Below are positions 51,936-61,136 of a stretch of DNA of 64,000 nt, piece by piece. Origin of the DNA: Cupriavidus sp. UYMMa02A (GTDB taxonomy: Bacteria; Pseudomonadota; Gammaproteobacteria; Burkholderiales; Burkholderiaceae); the NCBI GenBank assembly GCA_001725945.1, contig LRMT01000040.1:62001-126000 (forward strand). Direction: 5' to 3'. Position 1 is the stretch's first letter; every line of letters begins with the position of its first letter. Under the pieces are notes generated by a model. It was given only the letters and a program-made list of their open reading frames with translations, searched no databases and was not told the DNA's origin. A program made the position numbers and the translations under genes.

Positions 51936-52076
51936 ACTTTTTCGGCATTTGTGCATCGTTGCTCACAAACTAGGCCCGGTGCAAAGTCCTTTATCGGGTC
52001 GTAGTTGAGCCGGCTATACAGCGCGGAATTGAGCCCGTGCGAAGTAAGCCGTGACAAGCAGGATGGTGCTGCTGGC

Positions 52077-53082
52077 TCACTTTTCCTGCCATGGCATCTC
52101 CTTCCAAAGTTGACGGAAGCTTGCCTCGCCGCGTTCAAGTTCAGCGGCGTACGCAGCCGGGGCGAGGTAGCGCAGCGGCGCAAACATGGCATCGGCTTGT
52201 TGTTTGAACTGCGGGTCCGCGGCGACTTTCGCCATAGCGTCGACGAGCTTCTTCTTTACTGGCTCCGGCAGCCCCTTGGGCGCGGCCAGACCGCGCAAGG
52301 ATGCCAGCTCGATGTTGTAGCCCTGCTCGCGGAACGTTGAGACGTTCGGGGCCAGTACCGCGCGCGAAAGTCCCATCTGCCCCAGGAATTTCAGCGGCGT
52401 GCCACCCTTCTGATAAGCCAGCGCCTCTCCGACGTTAATGGCGCCAATCGTGATCTGTTGACCCGCCAGCGCGCCGCGGACTTCGCCGGCGCCTTGTAGC
52501 CTACGTGCGTCATCTTCACGCCCGCCGCCTTCTCGAACAGCAGCATCGCGAGATGGTCATCCGAGCCCACGCCCGTCGTGCCCACGGTGACCGCGCCCGG
52601 GTTCGCCCTGGCGTATTTCACAAGGGCAGCCAAGGAATCGATGTTGCTGGACTGATTGACGGTGAAGCGCCCGGGTCGTCCACCAGATTGCCAATGAGGT
52701 CGTAGCTCTTCCAGGTGAACGCCGTCTTGCGCTCAATCGGAATCGTCAGCAGGTTCGGCGTGTTGATGAAGCCGATTGTGTAGCCGTCTGGCGCGGCGCG
52801 CGCCAGCTCGGCAAAGCCAATGGCGCCACCAGCGCCTGGCTTGTTCTGGACGACAATGGTCGCGCCAAGTTCTTTCTCCAGATGCCGGGCGAGCAAGCGG
52901 GCCACCAGGTCAGTGCCGCCGCCGGGGGCGTACGCCACAATCATCTCGATTGGGCGACTGGGCCATGCGGCGGTCTCAGCCTTGGCGGCGACGGGCGCCA
53001 TGGCGCCAAACACGCTGGCGAGCGAACACGCGGCCAGGCCGAGGGAAATACGCCGACGACGGAAGTCGGGATTGTGATGCAT
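52077..53082 (-). CDS. Bug family (TctC-like) periplasmic solute-binding protein (frame broken twice)
   Basis: Secreted binding protein of about 336 residues. The twin-arginine-like start FRRRRISLGLAACSLASVFG is followed by WPSRPIEMIVAYAPGGGTDLVARLLA, the PDGYTIGFINTPNL part and GTTGVGSDDHLAMLLFEKAAG. Breaks near 52670 and 52495 each need one G. GGAG precedes the ATG. It is the last gene of a four-gene operon with a hydroxyacid oxidase, an RraA-like aldolase and a 2-hydroxyacid dehydrogenase, so a hydroxy- or keto-carboxylate is the likely ligand. Confidence 0.88.
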
Positions 53083-53139
53083 GCTTTTGTCTCCTTACCG
53101 ACCTCAGGGGGCCGGCGTATTGTCGTGATTACTAGGTGC

Positions 53140-54197
53140 TCAGCTCGCAGCAACGAGCAATGCTGACTCCAGACGTTGCCTCGCTCTGGGCCAGACCTCG
53201 GGATTCACCAGGCGTTCGGGCTTGTCGCCAGTAGCGAGCAACTTCAGGATTTGCGTGGCAGCCAGCGTCGCGTTCCTGCGACGGGCGTCATGCGTCACGC
53301 CTGCTGTGTGAAAAGTCGCGACGACGTTCTCAAGCGTCAACAGCGGATGGCCTGGCGGAGGTGGCTCCTGGTCCCAGACGTCCAGGCCGGCGCCAGCGAG
53401 GTGTCCACCGGCCAACGATTCATACAGGGCCGCCTCATCGTGAATGCCACCGCGGGCGGTGCTGACGAAGATGCTGCCACGGCGCATTGCCGCGAACGCT
53501 TCGGCATTCATCATTCCCAGAGTGCTGGCGTCGCGCGGGCAGTGCAGCGAAACAATGTCGGCCGTGCGCAGCAGTTCGTCGAACGAGACAAGCTCGGCAT
53601 CTCGCCTGGCCATCTCGGCACTATCGAGATAGGGGTCGTAGCCAATCACGCGCATGCCGAAGGCACGGCCAAGCGCCGCAGCGCGACTCCCTGCATGTCC
53701 GACGCGACCAGACCCAGCGTGCGACCACGGAGTTCGTGGCCCATCAGGTCTTCTCGGCTGCCGGTGGTATGTGTTTTCATGCGACGGTCCGACTCAGGAA
53801 TGCGCCGCATCACGGACAGTATCAATCCGACCGCCAGCTCAGCTACGGAATCTGCGTTGCCGCCAGCCTGATTCATCACGGCCACGCCAGCTGCAGTGCA
53901 GGCATCGATATCAATCGTGTCGCACCCGGAGCCGCTCGATGACACCGCCAGGAGATTCGGGCAACGTGCAAGCAGCTCTGCGGTGACGAACCAGCGTCGG
54001 GGCAGCTCGTCCTTGGCGGCCGTAATCTGGTACACGTGCGCTTCGGATAGGCGTGCCCATGCTTCCTCGTCGGCACCTTCGCGCTGGCATGTGTGCAGGC
54101 TCACGTCGCAGGCATCGCCCACGATGCGATTGAAAGCAGGGTCGAGCCAGTAGTCGAATCGAACGACCTGGCGCTTTGCTGGCAGGGACTGACTCAC
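53140..54197 (-). CDS. D-isomer-specific 2-hydroxyacid dehydrogenase (frame broken once)
   Basis: NAD-dependent dehydrogenase of about 352 residues, in the 3-phosphoglycerate dehydrogenase-like family. The cofactor fold should read GLVGVGHAGSRAAALGRAFGMRVIGYDPY; one G is lost near 53704. Catalytic parts include VSTARGGIHDEAALYE (Arg), DVWDQEPPPPGHPLL (Glu) and VATFHTAGVT, where the His expected of the family is present. The gene overlaps the RraA-like stop by ATGA. It may reduce or oxidise the same acid as the FMN oxidase upstream. Confidence 0.88.
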
Positions 54198-54871
54198 AGT
54201 ACCCCCTTGTCAGCCAGCGAGCGGTCCACCCAGGTACGGTCTGCACGGCCATGTGCAATGGATTCCAGAATTCCGGCTTCCGTGCGCTGTACCTCTTCCA
54301 CGCGGACAGCAATCGCTTCGGCTTCCTCGGAGGGAACGACCAGGAGACCGTCACCATCGCCAATAATCAGGTCGCCAGGCCGGACCACCATGCCGTCGAT
54401 GGAGACCGGAACGTGGAGTTCACCCGGGCCATCCTTGTAGGGTCCACGGTGCGAGACACCGCGTGCATAGACAGGCAGGGGCTCCTTGCCAATCGTGTCG
54501 CTGTCGCGAATCAAACCATCGATGACAAAGCCGGCGGCCCCGCGGGAGATGGCAAGCGCCAGCATAATCTCCCCGATGATGGCATTGGGCCCAACGCCAC
54601 CGGCGTCGACAACGATGACGTCACCGGGGCCCGAGAGGTCGATGGCCTTGTGGACCATGAGATTGTCACCAGGACGCGTACGAACGGTAAGTGCTCGTCC
54701 GACCAGGTTACCGTCGCGACGGTGGAACGCACGCAGTTGACTGGTTCCCGTCGTGCGGCTCATCGCATCGCTGACATTGGCGACCGGGAAATGACGATAT
54801 CGCTCCATCAGCGACGAACTGACAAGGTGTGCGGGACGGGGATGAATGCGAAAGCCGTGCGGCGAGGTCAT
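54194..54871 (-). CDS. RraA-like protein, probable 4-carboxy-4-hydroxy-2-oxo acid aldolase
   Basis: Intact 225-residue protein of the RraA/HMG aldolase family. The core GDVIVVDAGGVGPNAIIGE and AAGFVIDGLIRDSD keep the Arg-Asp pair and spacing seen in the metal-dependent class II pyruvate aldolases, not only in the RNase E inhibitor branch. It could also be an oxaloacetate decarboxylase. AGGAG precedes ATG 54871. Operon partners point to carboxylate catabolism and not RNA turnover. Confidence 0.85.
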   Translation of the reverse strand: MTSPHGFRIHPRPAHLVSSSLMERYRHFPVANVSDAMSRTTGTSQLRAFHRRDGNLVGRALTVRTRPGDNLMVHKAIDLSGPGDVIVVDAGGVGPNAIIGEIMLALAISRGAAGFVIDGLIRDSDTIGKEPLPVYARGVSHRGPYKDGPGELHVPVSIDGMVVRPGDLIIGDGDGLLVVPSEEAEAIAVRVEEVQRTEAGILESIAHGRADRTWVDRSLADKGVL

Positions 54872-54926
54872 TGTTCTGTCTCCTGTGTCGACCGTGAGGG
54901 GTTCTGTTGGAACGATTTGAAGGCTG

Positions 54927-56195
54927 CTACTCAATTCGGAGGGGGCGACGAATGCAATGCGCATCCACATCCACCACGCGGGTGATGCCCAACATAGCGA
55001 GGTCGCGAGAAATCTCGGCTTGCATCAAACTGATGCCGTGCGCGACTCCCTGGCGGGAACCGACTGCCGCCGCGTAGGCGAACGGTCGACCCACAAACAC
55101 ACATCGGGCACCCAAGGCAAGCGCCTTGATGACGTCGGTGCCGCGGCGTACGCCGCTGTCGAGCATCACAGGCAATTGCGGGACGGCTTCAACGACTTCG
55201 GGCAGGGCGCGCATGGGAGCAATGGCTCCATCAAGTTGCCGGCCACCGTGGTTTGAGACGATGATTCCGTCGACGCCGTGCTGATGAGCGAGACGTGCAT
55301 CTTCTGAAGTCAGAATGCCCTTGACGACAAGCTGCCCGCGCCAGCGACGACGGATAGTGGCCAGGTGGTCCCATGTGAAATGCGCACGGTCCGAGAAATC
55401 CCGCTCCAGGTTGCGCGAGACGATGGGGGTGCCGCGATGGGCGTAGGCGTTCTCGAAGTGCGGCACGCCGTGGCGCAGCAGGGTCCGGGCAAAGGTGCCG
55501 AGCAGCCAGCGGGGATGGGTGATGCCTTGCCACGCAAGAGCGGCGCTTGGCCGCAGAGGCGTGGAAAACCCAGCGCGCACGTTGTTTTCGCGATTGCCCG
55601 CGACCGGCGTGTCCACGGTGATGACGAGCGTCTCGACCCTGGCCGCTTCAACGCGCGCCAGCAGGCCTTCGATGTGGTGCATGTCACCAGGAAGGTAGGC
55701 CTGGAACCAAGTCCCAGGAGCGGCTTCGATGACCTCTTCGAGCCGAATCAGCGATGAGCCGCTCATGATTGCCGGTACGGCCGCCTGCCAGGCCGCCTGT
55801 GCCATCACGACATCACCGCGGTAGGTGAATAGGGCAGAGATGCCCATTGGGGCCAGACCGAACGGCGCGGCGTATTGTCGACCGAACAAGCTAAAACTCA
55901 AGTCGCGAGTCGAGACTCCCATCAGTACGCGTGGTCGTAGCGCGATTTCCTCGAAGGACCGGCGGTTTTGGCTCAGGGAGACGTTGTCCTCGACCGCGCC
56001 GCTTACGTAGGCGTATAGCGGCTTGGGCAAACGCTTGCGAGCCAAAGGCTCGAAGTCCTTCAGCGACAACACCCGCTGCTTGAGCCAGGCTGCCTCTCCA
56101 CCGCCAGGTGCTTTTGATGCCGCTTCACCCACGACCTTGTCACGGGATTGAAGTGCTGAGGTCTGGACGGTGTCGTCGATGGGAGCGGCTGGCAT
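54927..56195 (-). CDS. FMN-dependent alpha-hydroxy-acid oxidase/dehydrogenase
   Basis: Flavoenzyme of about 422 residues, related to L-lactate dehydrogenase LldD, glycolate oxidase and mandelate dehydrogenase. Key parts: YVSGAVEDNVSLSQNRRSFEEI, FGLAPMGISALF, TVDTPVAGNREN, the Lys of VVKGILTSEDA, SNHGGRQLDG with the catalytic His, and LDSGVRRGTDVIKALALGARCVFVGRPF. I start at ATG 56195; the frame is open to 56306 but that extension overlaps the operator region. It is first in the leftward operon, divergent from LysR. Substrate unknown. Confidence 0.87.
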   Translation of the reverse strand: MPAAPIDDTVQTSALQSRDKVVGEAASKAPGGGEAAWLKQRVLSLKDFEPLARKRLPKPLYAYVSGAVEDNVSLSQNRRSFEEIALRPRVLMGVSTRDLSFSLFGRQYAAPFGLAPMGISALFTYRGDVVMAQAAWQAAVPAIMSGSSLIRLEEVIEAAPGTWFQAYLPGDMHHIEGLLARVEAARVETLVITVDTPVAGNRENNVRAGFSTPLRPSAALAWQGITHPRWLLGTFARTLLRHGVPHFENAYAHRGTPIVSRNLERDFSDRAHFTWDHLATIRRRWRGQLVVKGILTSEDARLAHQHGVDGIIVSNHGGRQLDGAIAPMRALPEVVEAVPQLPVMLDSGVRRGTDVIKALALGARCVFVGRPFAYAAAVGSRQGVAHGISLMQAEISRDLAMLGITRVVDVDAHCIRRPLRIE

Positions 56196-56246
56196 GGGAG
56201 AGATTGCTATGGGTTGGGGCCAATCTAGCAACCCTGTTGCAACGAC

Positions 56247-56282
56247 AAAAGCGAAAAATAACGAAGATATAATTTCGCTTTT
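56247..56282. promoter_or_regulatory. Inverted repeat between divergent oxidase and LysR genes
   Basis: AAAAGCGAAA (56247-56256) and TTTCGCTTTT (56273-56282) form a perfect 10-base dyad with a 16-base A/T-rich spacer holding TATAAT at 56268-56273. It is in the right place for the LysR protein to control both directions. Confidence 0.6.
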
Positions 56283-56317
56283 TGGAAAGTGTCGGTCATC
56301 GACCAATGAGGCATGCC

Positions 56318-57220
56318 ATGACTCTCAAGCAGCTCGAGGCTTTCTACTGGGCGGCAACCTGCGTCAACTTCACAGTGGCTGCGGAACGCGTGCACCTGTC
56401 GGTTTCATCTCTATCGAAACGGATTGCTGAACTGGAGGCATCGTTGGGTGTTGAGCTGTTCGACCGGAGCGGGCGAAGCGCTGAACTGACCGCGCAGGGC
56501 GAGCAAATGCTGCCGCAGATTCGCGCGATGCTGCACGCCGCCGCCGAGCTGCAGCAATCGGCAGGGCAGCGTCACGGCTTGATTGGGCGGTGCCGTATCG
56601 GTTTGGGAGAGCTGAGCGGACTAACCTGGCTGCCCAGGCTCGTGCGTGACGTGTCGTCACGCCACCCGGGCCTGTTGCTGGAGCCCCATCTCAATATCGG
56701 GCAGGTCCTGGAGCAACGCCTCCATGATGGTGAGCTGGATATCGGCGTGTTGGCTGGGCCGTCCACCCGGAGCAGCCTGGCAGCCGAGCGCATTGGCCAG
56801 GTGGATTTTGCGTGGGCCGCTAGCCAGTCGTTCCTCGAGTTGGCCGGCACAGACAATCCACGGGTGCTAATGGGCGAGCAGACGTTACTGACGCTGCCCG
56901 TTGGTGCGGGGGGGACACGGGTACTCGACCAATGGCTCGCTCGCAGTGGACTCATGGTCGGCCGGCGCCTGATGTGCAATAGCTGGGGCGCTGTCGTCGG
57001 TATGATAGTTGAAGGGCTCGGTTTCGGATTCGTTCCGAGGTTGTGGGCCGACGCGCTTGTCGAACGCGGCGCAATGCAGATTCTGCCGGATAGCGACGCA
57101 CTGGAGCCGCTTCACTATGCGGTTCAATGGCGCCGTGATGACACTCGGCCTTTGATTCTGGCGATGCGCGAGATTATTCGTGGCGCAATCGACTTCCAAG
57201 CTCCACGTTGTTTCGTCTAG
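56318..57220 (+). CDS. LysR-type regulator of the hydroxyacid operon
   Basis: Intact regulator of 300 residues. Helix-turn-helix: MTLKQLEAFYWAATCVNFTVAAERVHLSVSSLSKRIAELEASLGVELFDR, then the effector domain (GRCRIGLGELSGLTWLPRLVRDV...). GAGG is 6 bases before ATG 56318, which also places the helix at the normal distance; ATG 56306 is possible. It is divergent from the FMN oxidase, with a perfect dyad between them. Confidence 0.9.
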   Translation: MTLKQLEAFYWAATCVNFTVAAERVHLSVSSLSKRIAELEASLGVELFDRSGRSAELTAQGEQMLPQIRAMLHAAAELQQSAGQRHGLIGRCRIGLGELSGLTWLPRLVRDVSSRHPGLLLEPHLNIGQVLEQRLHDGELDIGVLAGPSTRSSLAAERIGQVDFAWAASQSFLELAGTDNPRVLMGEQTLLTLPVGAGGTRVLDQWLARSGLMVGRRLMCNSWGAVVGMIVEGLGFGFVPRLWADALVERGAMQILPDSDALEPLHYAVQWRRDDTRPLILAMREIIRGAIDFQAPRCFV

Positions 57221-57422
57221 GCACAGCGTCAGCAACATCGGAGCACCGTCGCTACCTGTGCGAACGCACCAAGGTGATATGCGGGACGGGTTCGGCTAGA
57301 CACACAGAACCGAGGTACGCGCCTATATGGTGGGAGAACGCTGAGCGGCACCTGTGCTTTCCGGCCCGGCAAGCCCAGGCAAAGGTTTCAATCGAAAGCA
57401 CCAGGCCGCAGTTCCCCTTCGA

Positions 57423-57823
57423 CTATTTGGAAAGCGGCGCGTCGACAAGCAACTTTGACCTCAGCCGACGAATGCGAGGGTCAACGAAGTAGCCCCCGCC
57501 TTCGACGTACCGCAGGTACACCCGCTGGCACGAGCCGCACTCCAGAACAGTGCACCGATTGTAGGGGTAGTAGAGAGGTGAAATCGGTGCGTCGGCTGAC
57601 CAAATGTTAGTGTTCTCGGGATGGAACTCCTCAAACGTGGCTCGCTATACACGTCCATGACGAGCGAGCCAATCGCTGTGAGCTGCTGCTCGGGAAAGGA
57701 TATGGGAACGCTTGTCCATGCGTCGAGCGCCGGGGCGCTGCAGGCACAATCAGCGGTTATCGCATCGGTCCTGCGGGCCAGGGATTGCAGGACATCAAAG
57801 GGGACATACGAGTCATTTTCCAT
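57423..57823 (-). CDS. Small cysteine-containing protein of unknown function (frame broken once)
   Basis: About 134 residues after one base is restored near 57636. I do not recognise the family with certainty. The N-terminal half (MENDSYVPFDVLQSLARRT...IGSLVMDVY) is followed by EFHPENTNIWSADAPISPLYYPYNRCTVLECGSCQRVYLRYVEGGGYFVDPRIRRLR, where a CX5CX2C group and a GGGYFVDPRIR stretch look conserved. It has no signal peptide or membrane part. It may be an immunity-type or metal-binding protein, but no toxin gene is beside it. Confidence 0.6.
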
Positions 57824-58035
57824 GGTGCGTCGTGCTCTGCGTGTGCAATCTTCAAACTCATGCTTCGCATCATAACGGCCTCTGCTACAACTGGTGTCAC
57901 ACCAATCGAAAGACGGGTGACTACCATTGTCACCGCGGAAGTGGGAGTGCGAATCTCATCGCTCCTGATGCTTCTCGCACACCAAGACTGGCCAGCATCT
58001 ACAGCACGCTCGGTTCGTCCCTTATGAAGCCGTAG

Positions 58036-58467
58036 CTAGAGTTCAGCTTTCAATAGGGTTGTCTCGCTGATAACGCTGTGAGCGAATTCGCGAGAAGCCA
58101 ATAATTCCAGAGGGATGGCAGCAGGGTCAGCGAGCGTGAAGCCAAGGCGGGAGAAATAGCCGGCTGCAGCTTTGGTCCCCACGACCAAGGCATCGATGCC
58201 ACGCAGCCGGACATCAGCGACCAGTGCAGAAACCAGCAAAGCCGCCAGCCCCGCCCGTCTCGCGCGCTGTTCCACAGCGACCCCTCGCAACAGGCCAATG
58301 CTGCCACCAAACATCTCAATGCCGGCGCAGGCGAGGAGGCCGGTCCTATCCCGGCTGACATGAAATTGCACCGCCTTATTGCGTATCCCGCCAACGGGCA
58401 GTGAACACGACCGAAGCAATGCTTCGACATCGAGCAGGTCTGCCGTGGTCGCATGACGCGGCCTCAT
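58036..58467 (-). CDS. GNAT family N-acetyltransferase, ArsN2-like
   Basis: Protein of 143 residues. RHATTADLLDVEALLRSCSLPVGGI is like the start of ArsN2-type acetyltransferases; GSIGLLRGVAVEQRARRAGLAALLVSALVADVRLRGI holds the acetyl-CoA motif A (the usual Q/RxxGxG/A is RARRAG). The C-terminal AAAGYFSRLGFTLADPAAIP and SREFAHSV also fit that group. No ars genes are near. An ATG at 58512 is in frame but lacks conserved sequence. Confidence 0.8.
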   Translation of the reverse strand: MRPRHATTADLLDVEALLRSCSLPVGGIRNKAVQFHVSRDRTGLLACAGIEMFGGSIGLLRGVAVEQRARRAGLAALLVSALVADVRLRGIDALVVGTKAAAGYFSRLGFTLADPAAIPLELLASREFAHSVISETTLLKAEL

Positions 58468-58539
58468 AGTCTTGACTGAAAGTCTGAATGAATGCCTCTG
58501 GGTTCTGACCATGGCCCCCGAGTGTGTCGCTCGCGCCTT

Positions 58540-58854
58540 CTAGTCATCGTAGTCGTCATGCCAGCGTCGCCATTCGCGCCGGCGCTCCCGCCATTCATGC
58601 TCCCTCCATCGCTGTTCGCGCCATTCTCGCTCTCTCCAGGCGCGCGCCCGCCAGTCGCCATAGTAGGCCGGAGCCGCTACCACGGGAGCTGGCTGGACGA
58701 CCACCGGAGCCGGCTCGTAATAGACGGGCGGCGGGGCGACAATTACTGGCGCGGGGATGCCGATACCGATACCGACATCCACCCGCGCCTCAGCTATGTT
58801 GGAGCCGAGCGCAGTAACGCCGACTAAAAGCAAGAGCGCTGCTGCCTTTCGCAT
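58540..58854 (-). CDS. Small secreted protein with Pro-rich and Trp-Arg-Glu repeat regions
   Basis: Protein of 104 residues. Signal peptide RKAAALLLLVGVTALGSNIAEA; a middle Pro/Val/Tyr region (PAPVIVAPPPVYYEPAPVVV); then a highly charged tail with WRER-like units (WREREWREQRWREHEWRERRREWRR). AAGGAGG is 6 bases before the ATG, a strong ribosome site. Short proteins of this plan are frequent in Burkholderiales and have no known function; a periplasmic or wall-bound role is likely. The gap 58855-59220 shows no gene. Confidence 0.75.
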   Translation of the reverse strand: MRKAAALLLLVGVTALGSNIAEARVDVGIGIGIPAPVIVAPPPVYYEPAPVVVQPAPVVAAPAYYGDWRARAWREREWREQRWREHEWRERRREWRRWHDDYDD

Positions 58855-59220
58855 GATGTCCTCCTTTCTTCTCTTGCAGAGACTCTAGGTCAACATGGCT
58901 CGACGGTGTATTAGCGGACTTGCATAGCGGTGACTTTGTGTAACGCGACGTCGAGGCACCAGGTATCCAGCCGGACTTCATGGGCAACAAGGAGGAAATC
59001 GACAATCTTCATTACAGACCGAGGCCGGAGTACTTGGGGACGGACGAAACCTCGTGCTGTGCGTGGAGGCGGATTCGGCCAAGCTCGCCCCTGCGCTTGC
59101 TTGTTTCAGAAGTTACCGAATGTCACGAGGTCTGCGTCAACTCGGCTCGGAACAGCGCCGTTCTTTCCCGGTAAGCACGGCGCATTGCCGAGCTTCCAAA
59201 ATTCCTCAGGAGTTCACGTC

Positions 59221-59607
59221 ATGAAGAAGCTGTTCGCTGCTCTCGCCTCTGCAGCCCTCGTCGGCACCGTTTTCGCGCAGACGGGCGTCCCGGCTTCCGC
59301 GACTCAATCGCAAGCCGAGGCGACGAAGGCGCAGGTAAATGTCGTCAAGGATAAGAGCGCCACTCAGGAAAAAGCCGACAAGAACAAGAAAAGTGTCGGT
59401 GCGCAGGAGGGCGTAGCGAAGGCTCAACCCAGGGCTCACCAGGCGAAGCCAGACGTTACAGCCAAATCCAATAAGTCTGCCGCCAAGGGGGCTCAACACA
59501 AGGCGAGCAAGATGGGGGCAGCCAATACCGAGGCCGTTAAGTCGAAGGCTGATGTGAAGAGTGATGCCGCCCAGGCCAAGGCCAAGGCGGACGTCACCAA
59601 GCCCTAA
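59221..59607 (+). CDS. Small secreted Lys/Ala-rich protein, possibly truncated
   Basis: Protein of 128 residues: signal peptide KKLFAALASAALVGTVFAQ, then a low-complexity Lys/Ala/Gln chain (TKAQVNVVKDKSATQEKADKNKKS...) expected to be extended or helical in the periplasm. AGGAG lies before the ATG. The frame continues after the TAA for 33 more codons of the same composition (VQSGTSKSVATANVDNTKKQ..., stop at 59703-59705), so the present stop may be a recent change. Confidence 0.72.
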   Translation: MKKLFAALASAALVGTVFAQTGVPASATQSQAEATKAQVNVVKDKSATQEKADKNKKSVGAQEGVAKAQPRAHQAKPDVTAKSNKSAAKGAQHKASKMGAANTEAVKSKADVKSDAAQAKAKADVTKP

Positions 59608-59769
59608 GTTCAGTCGGGCACATCGAAGTCGGTAGCTACCGCAAACGTAGACAACACGAAGAAGCAATCAGCCGCTCCCATCGAGCAGACTGGGATACGC
59701 TGCTAATGGCGAAGGCCATTGCGACGAAGCTCGAGTGTAGGAGCCTTACGGAGAGTGCCGGGAAGCCGG

Positions 59770-59797
59770 GAGGCCAGCTTGGCCTCTCCGCATTTTT
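59770..59797 (+). terminator. Rho-independent terminator after the Lys/Ala-rich gene
   Basis: GAGGCCA, GCT, TGGCCTC form a 7-base stem; a short tail leads to ATTTTT. It lies between two small secreted-protein genes. Confidence 0.6.
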
Positions 59798-59814
59798 AAA
59801 ATGAGGGACGCGCC

Positions 59815-59964
59815 GTGAAAACACTTCTCGCATTGCTGATTGCCGTATCTACGCTGCTTGGCGGTTGCGTCGTGGTTCCGTACGATGGCGGGTACTATGG
59901 TCCGTATCGGTACGGAGGCCATGGACACCACGGATACCACGGACGCTACGGAGATGGCTATTAA
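59815..59964 (+). CDS. Tiny lipoprotein, Gly/Tyr/His-rich
   Basis: Protein of 49 residues beginning GTG with a GAGGG site 7 bases upstream. The N-terminus KTLLALLIAVSTLLGGC is a lipoprotein signal with lipobox LGGC (Cys 18). The mature part is rich in Gly, Tyr and His (GGYYGPYRYGGHGHHGYHGRYGDGY), which suggests a flexible or metal-binding tail. It is too short for usual gene callers. Function unknown. Confidence 0.65.
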   Translation: MKTLLALLIAVSTLLGGCVVVPYDGGYYGPYRYGGHGHHGYHGRYGDGY

Positions 59965-60446
59965 GCCGAAAAGAAAGGCCGCGGCTGTCATTGTGCTACG
60001 CGACGGCGAGGGCACGGCCGTTCGCCAGGCGTGAACACTGCGCCGCGATAGAACAAGACTTCCCCTGATGGATGTGGAGGATGCCCGTTCGTCCGCGTCT
60101 CATCGGCCTTGGCTTCTTCCTGTCGTACCCTGCCCCGCAGGGTGAACTCATCGTGCAGAGGAGCAAGTTCGGGCGTTGGCTCCATGACCAACGGAGGAAA
60201 TGAACTGGCCCAGCCACACAAGTCCTTGCGGCCAAAGGCCAAGCTTCGCAGCCCAGCCGATAGATTCTCCTCTCTGACGCAGAGTCATGGCGCCGGTATC
60301 GGCGCCGGAGGACTATCACGCCGGTTTCACCGGATAAGGGCAAGGGCGGAGCGCAATAGAGACCCGCATGTCTGCTAGCTCACATAGCCGCTTCCCACGG
60401 TGCGCACAAGGCGGATATTCTGTGCCGAAAAATACAAGAGATAACC
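59965..60446. other. Gap without a supportable gene
   Basis: Several short open frames cross this 482-bp stretch on both strands, but none has a good ribosome site, a signal peptide or recognisable sequence. The last part before 60447 must hold the promoter of the SRAP gene; no clear boxes are seen. Confidence 0.5.
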
Positions 60447-61136
60447 ATGTGTGGACGCATTGCACAATATAGCCGACTTGACGTATGGGAAGCAGGAGTG
60501 GGCTTGCGATGCGTCCCTCCGGGGTCAATTCCGCCGAGCTACAACATCGCACCGAGCCACAGTCCCTTGGTGCTGCATAGGCTGGGCGAGGGGGACGCAC
60601 CTAGCGCCGAGTGCGTCCGATGGGGTTGCAAGCCGAATCGACCTTATCCTACCTACTTTGTCATCAACGTTCGGGTCGACAGGGTGGCGACGAGCGACTA
60701 CTTCAAACCGCTGTGGCGGAGGCGGCAAAGAGTGATTGTGCCCGTTGATGGCTGGTACGAATGGCCAGTGATACAAGGCATTAAGCGGCCTCAATTTATT
60801 AGTCGAAAGGATGGAGCGTGTTTCCTTGCGGCCTTGGCATATTGGGAAACTGGCGTCATGGTTCAGCCTGAGGGGGCGGGCTTTGTCATCATTACCGACG
60901 ATGCAAGGGGAGGTTTGACCGATATTCATGACAGCCGGCCAATAGTTCTTTCAGGCGTCGATGCCCTGGCATGGATGGACCCGGAGCTAACACCCCGGGG
61001 AGCGTCAGTGTTGATGCACCACCACTGCCTTCCTATCGAGGCATTCCAGTGGTGGGAGGTCGGCTTGGCAGTCGGGAAAACGGAGAATGAGGGCAAGGAA
61101 CTGATTCGGCGCGTGGGCACCGGGAGGCTGACGTGA
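60447..61136 (+). CDS. SOS response-associated peptidase (SRAP/YedK/HMCES family)
   Basis: Protein of 229 residues. It begins MCGRIAQY: after Met removal the Cys forms a thiazolidine crosslink with abasic DNA sites. Other family parts: PSYNIAPS, a variant of the NARAET motif reading VINVRVDRVATS, VPVDGWYEW, and a HDSRPIVL stretch holding the active His. The NARAE change to NVRVD is unusual and could affect DNA binding. The stop overlaps the start of the next gene by GTGA. Confidence 0.88.
   Translation: MCGRIAQYSRLDVWEAGVGLRCVPPGSIPPSYNIAPSHSPLVLHRLGEGDAPSAECVRWGCKPNRPYPTYFVINVRVDRVATSDYFKPLWRRRQRVIVPVDGWYEWPVIQGIKRPQFISRKDGACFLAALAYWETGVMVQPEGAGFVIITDDARGGLTDIHDSRPIVLSGVDALAWMDPELTPRGASVLMHHHCLPIEAFQWWEVGLAVGKTENEGKELIRRVGTGRLT

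Noticed and set aside
56029-56041. GCAAACGCTTGCG-like sequence inside the FMN oxidase gene as another LacI operator
   Set aside because: It lies within coding sequence, is imperfect compared with the 18.6 kb operators and has no promoter beside it.
57712-58035. Short forward frames near 57.7-58.0 kb
   Set aside because: They oppose the start of the small Cys protein gene and have no recognisable sequence or ribosome site.
59988-60343. Reverse-strand frames of 84 and 115 codons between the tiny lipoprotein and the SRAP gene
   Set aside because: No ribosome site, no signal, heavily Arg/Ser-rich composition and overlapping each other.
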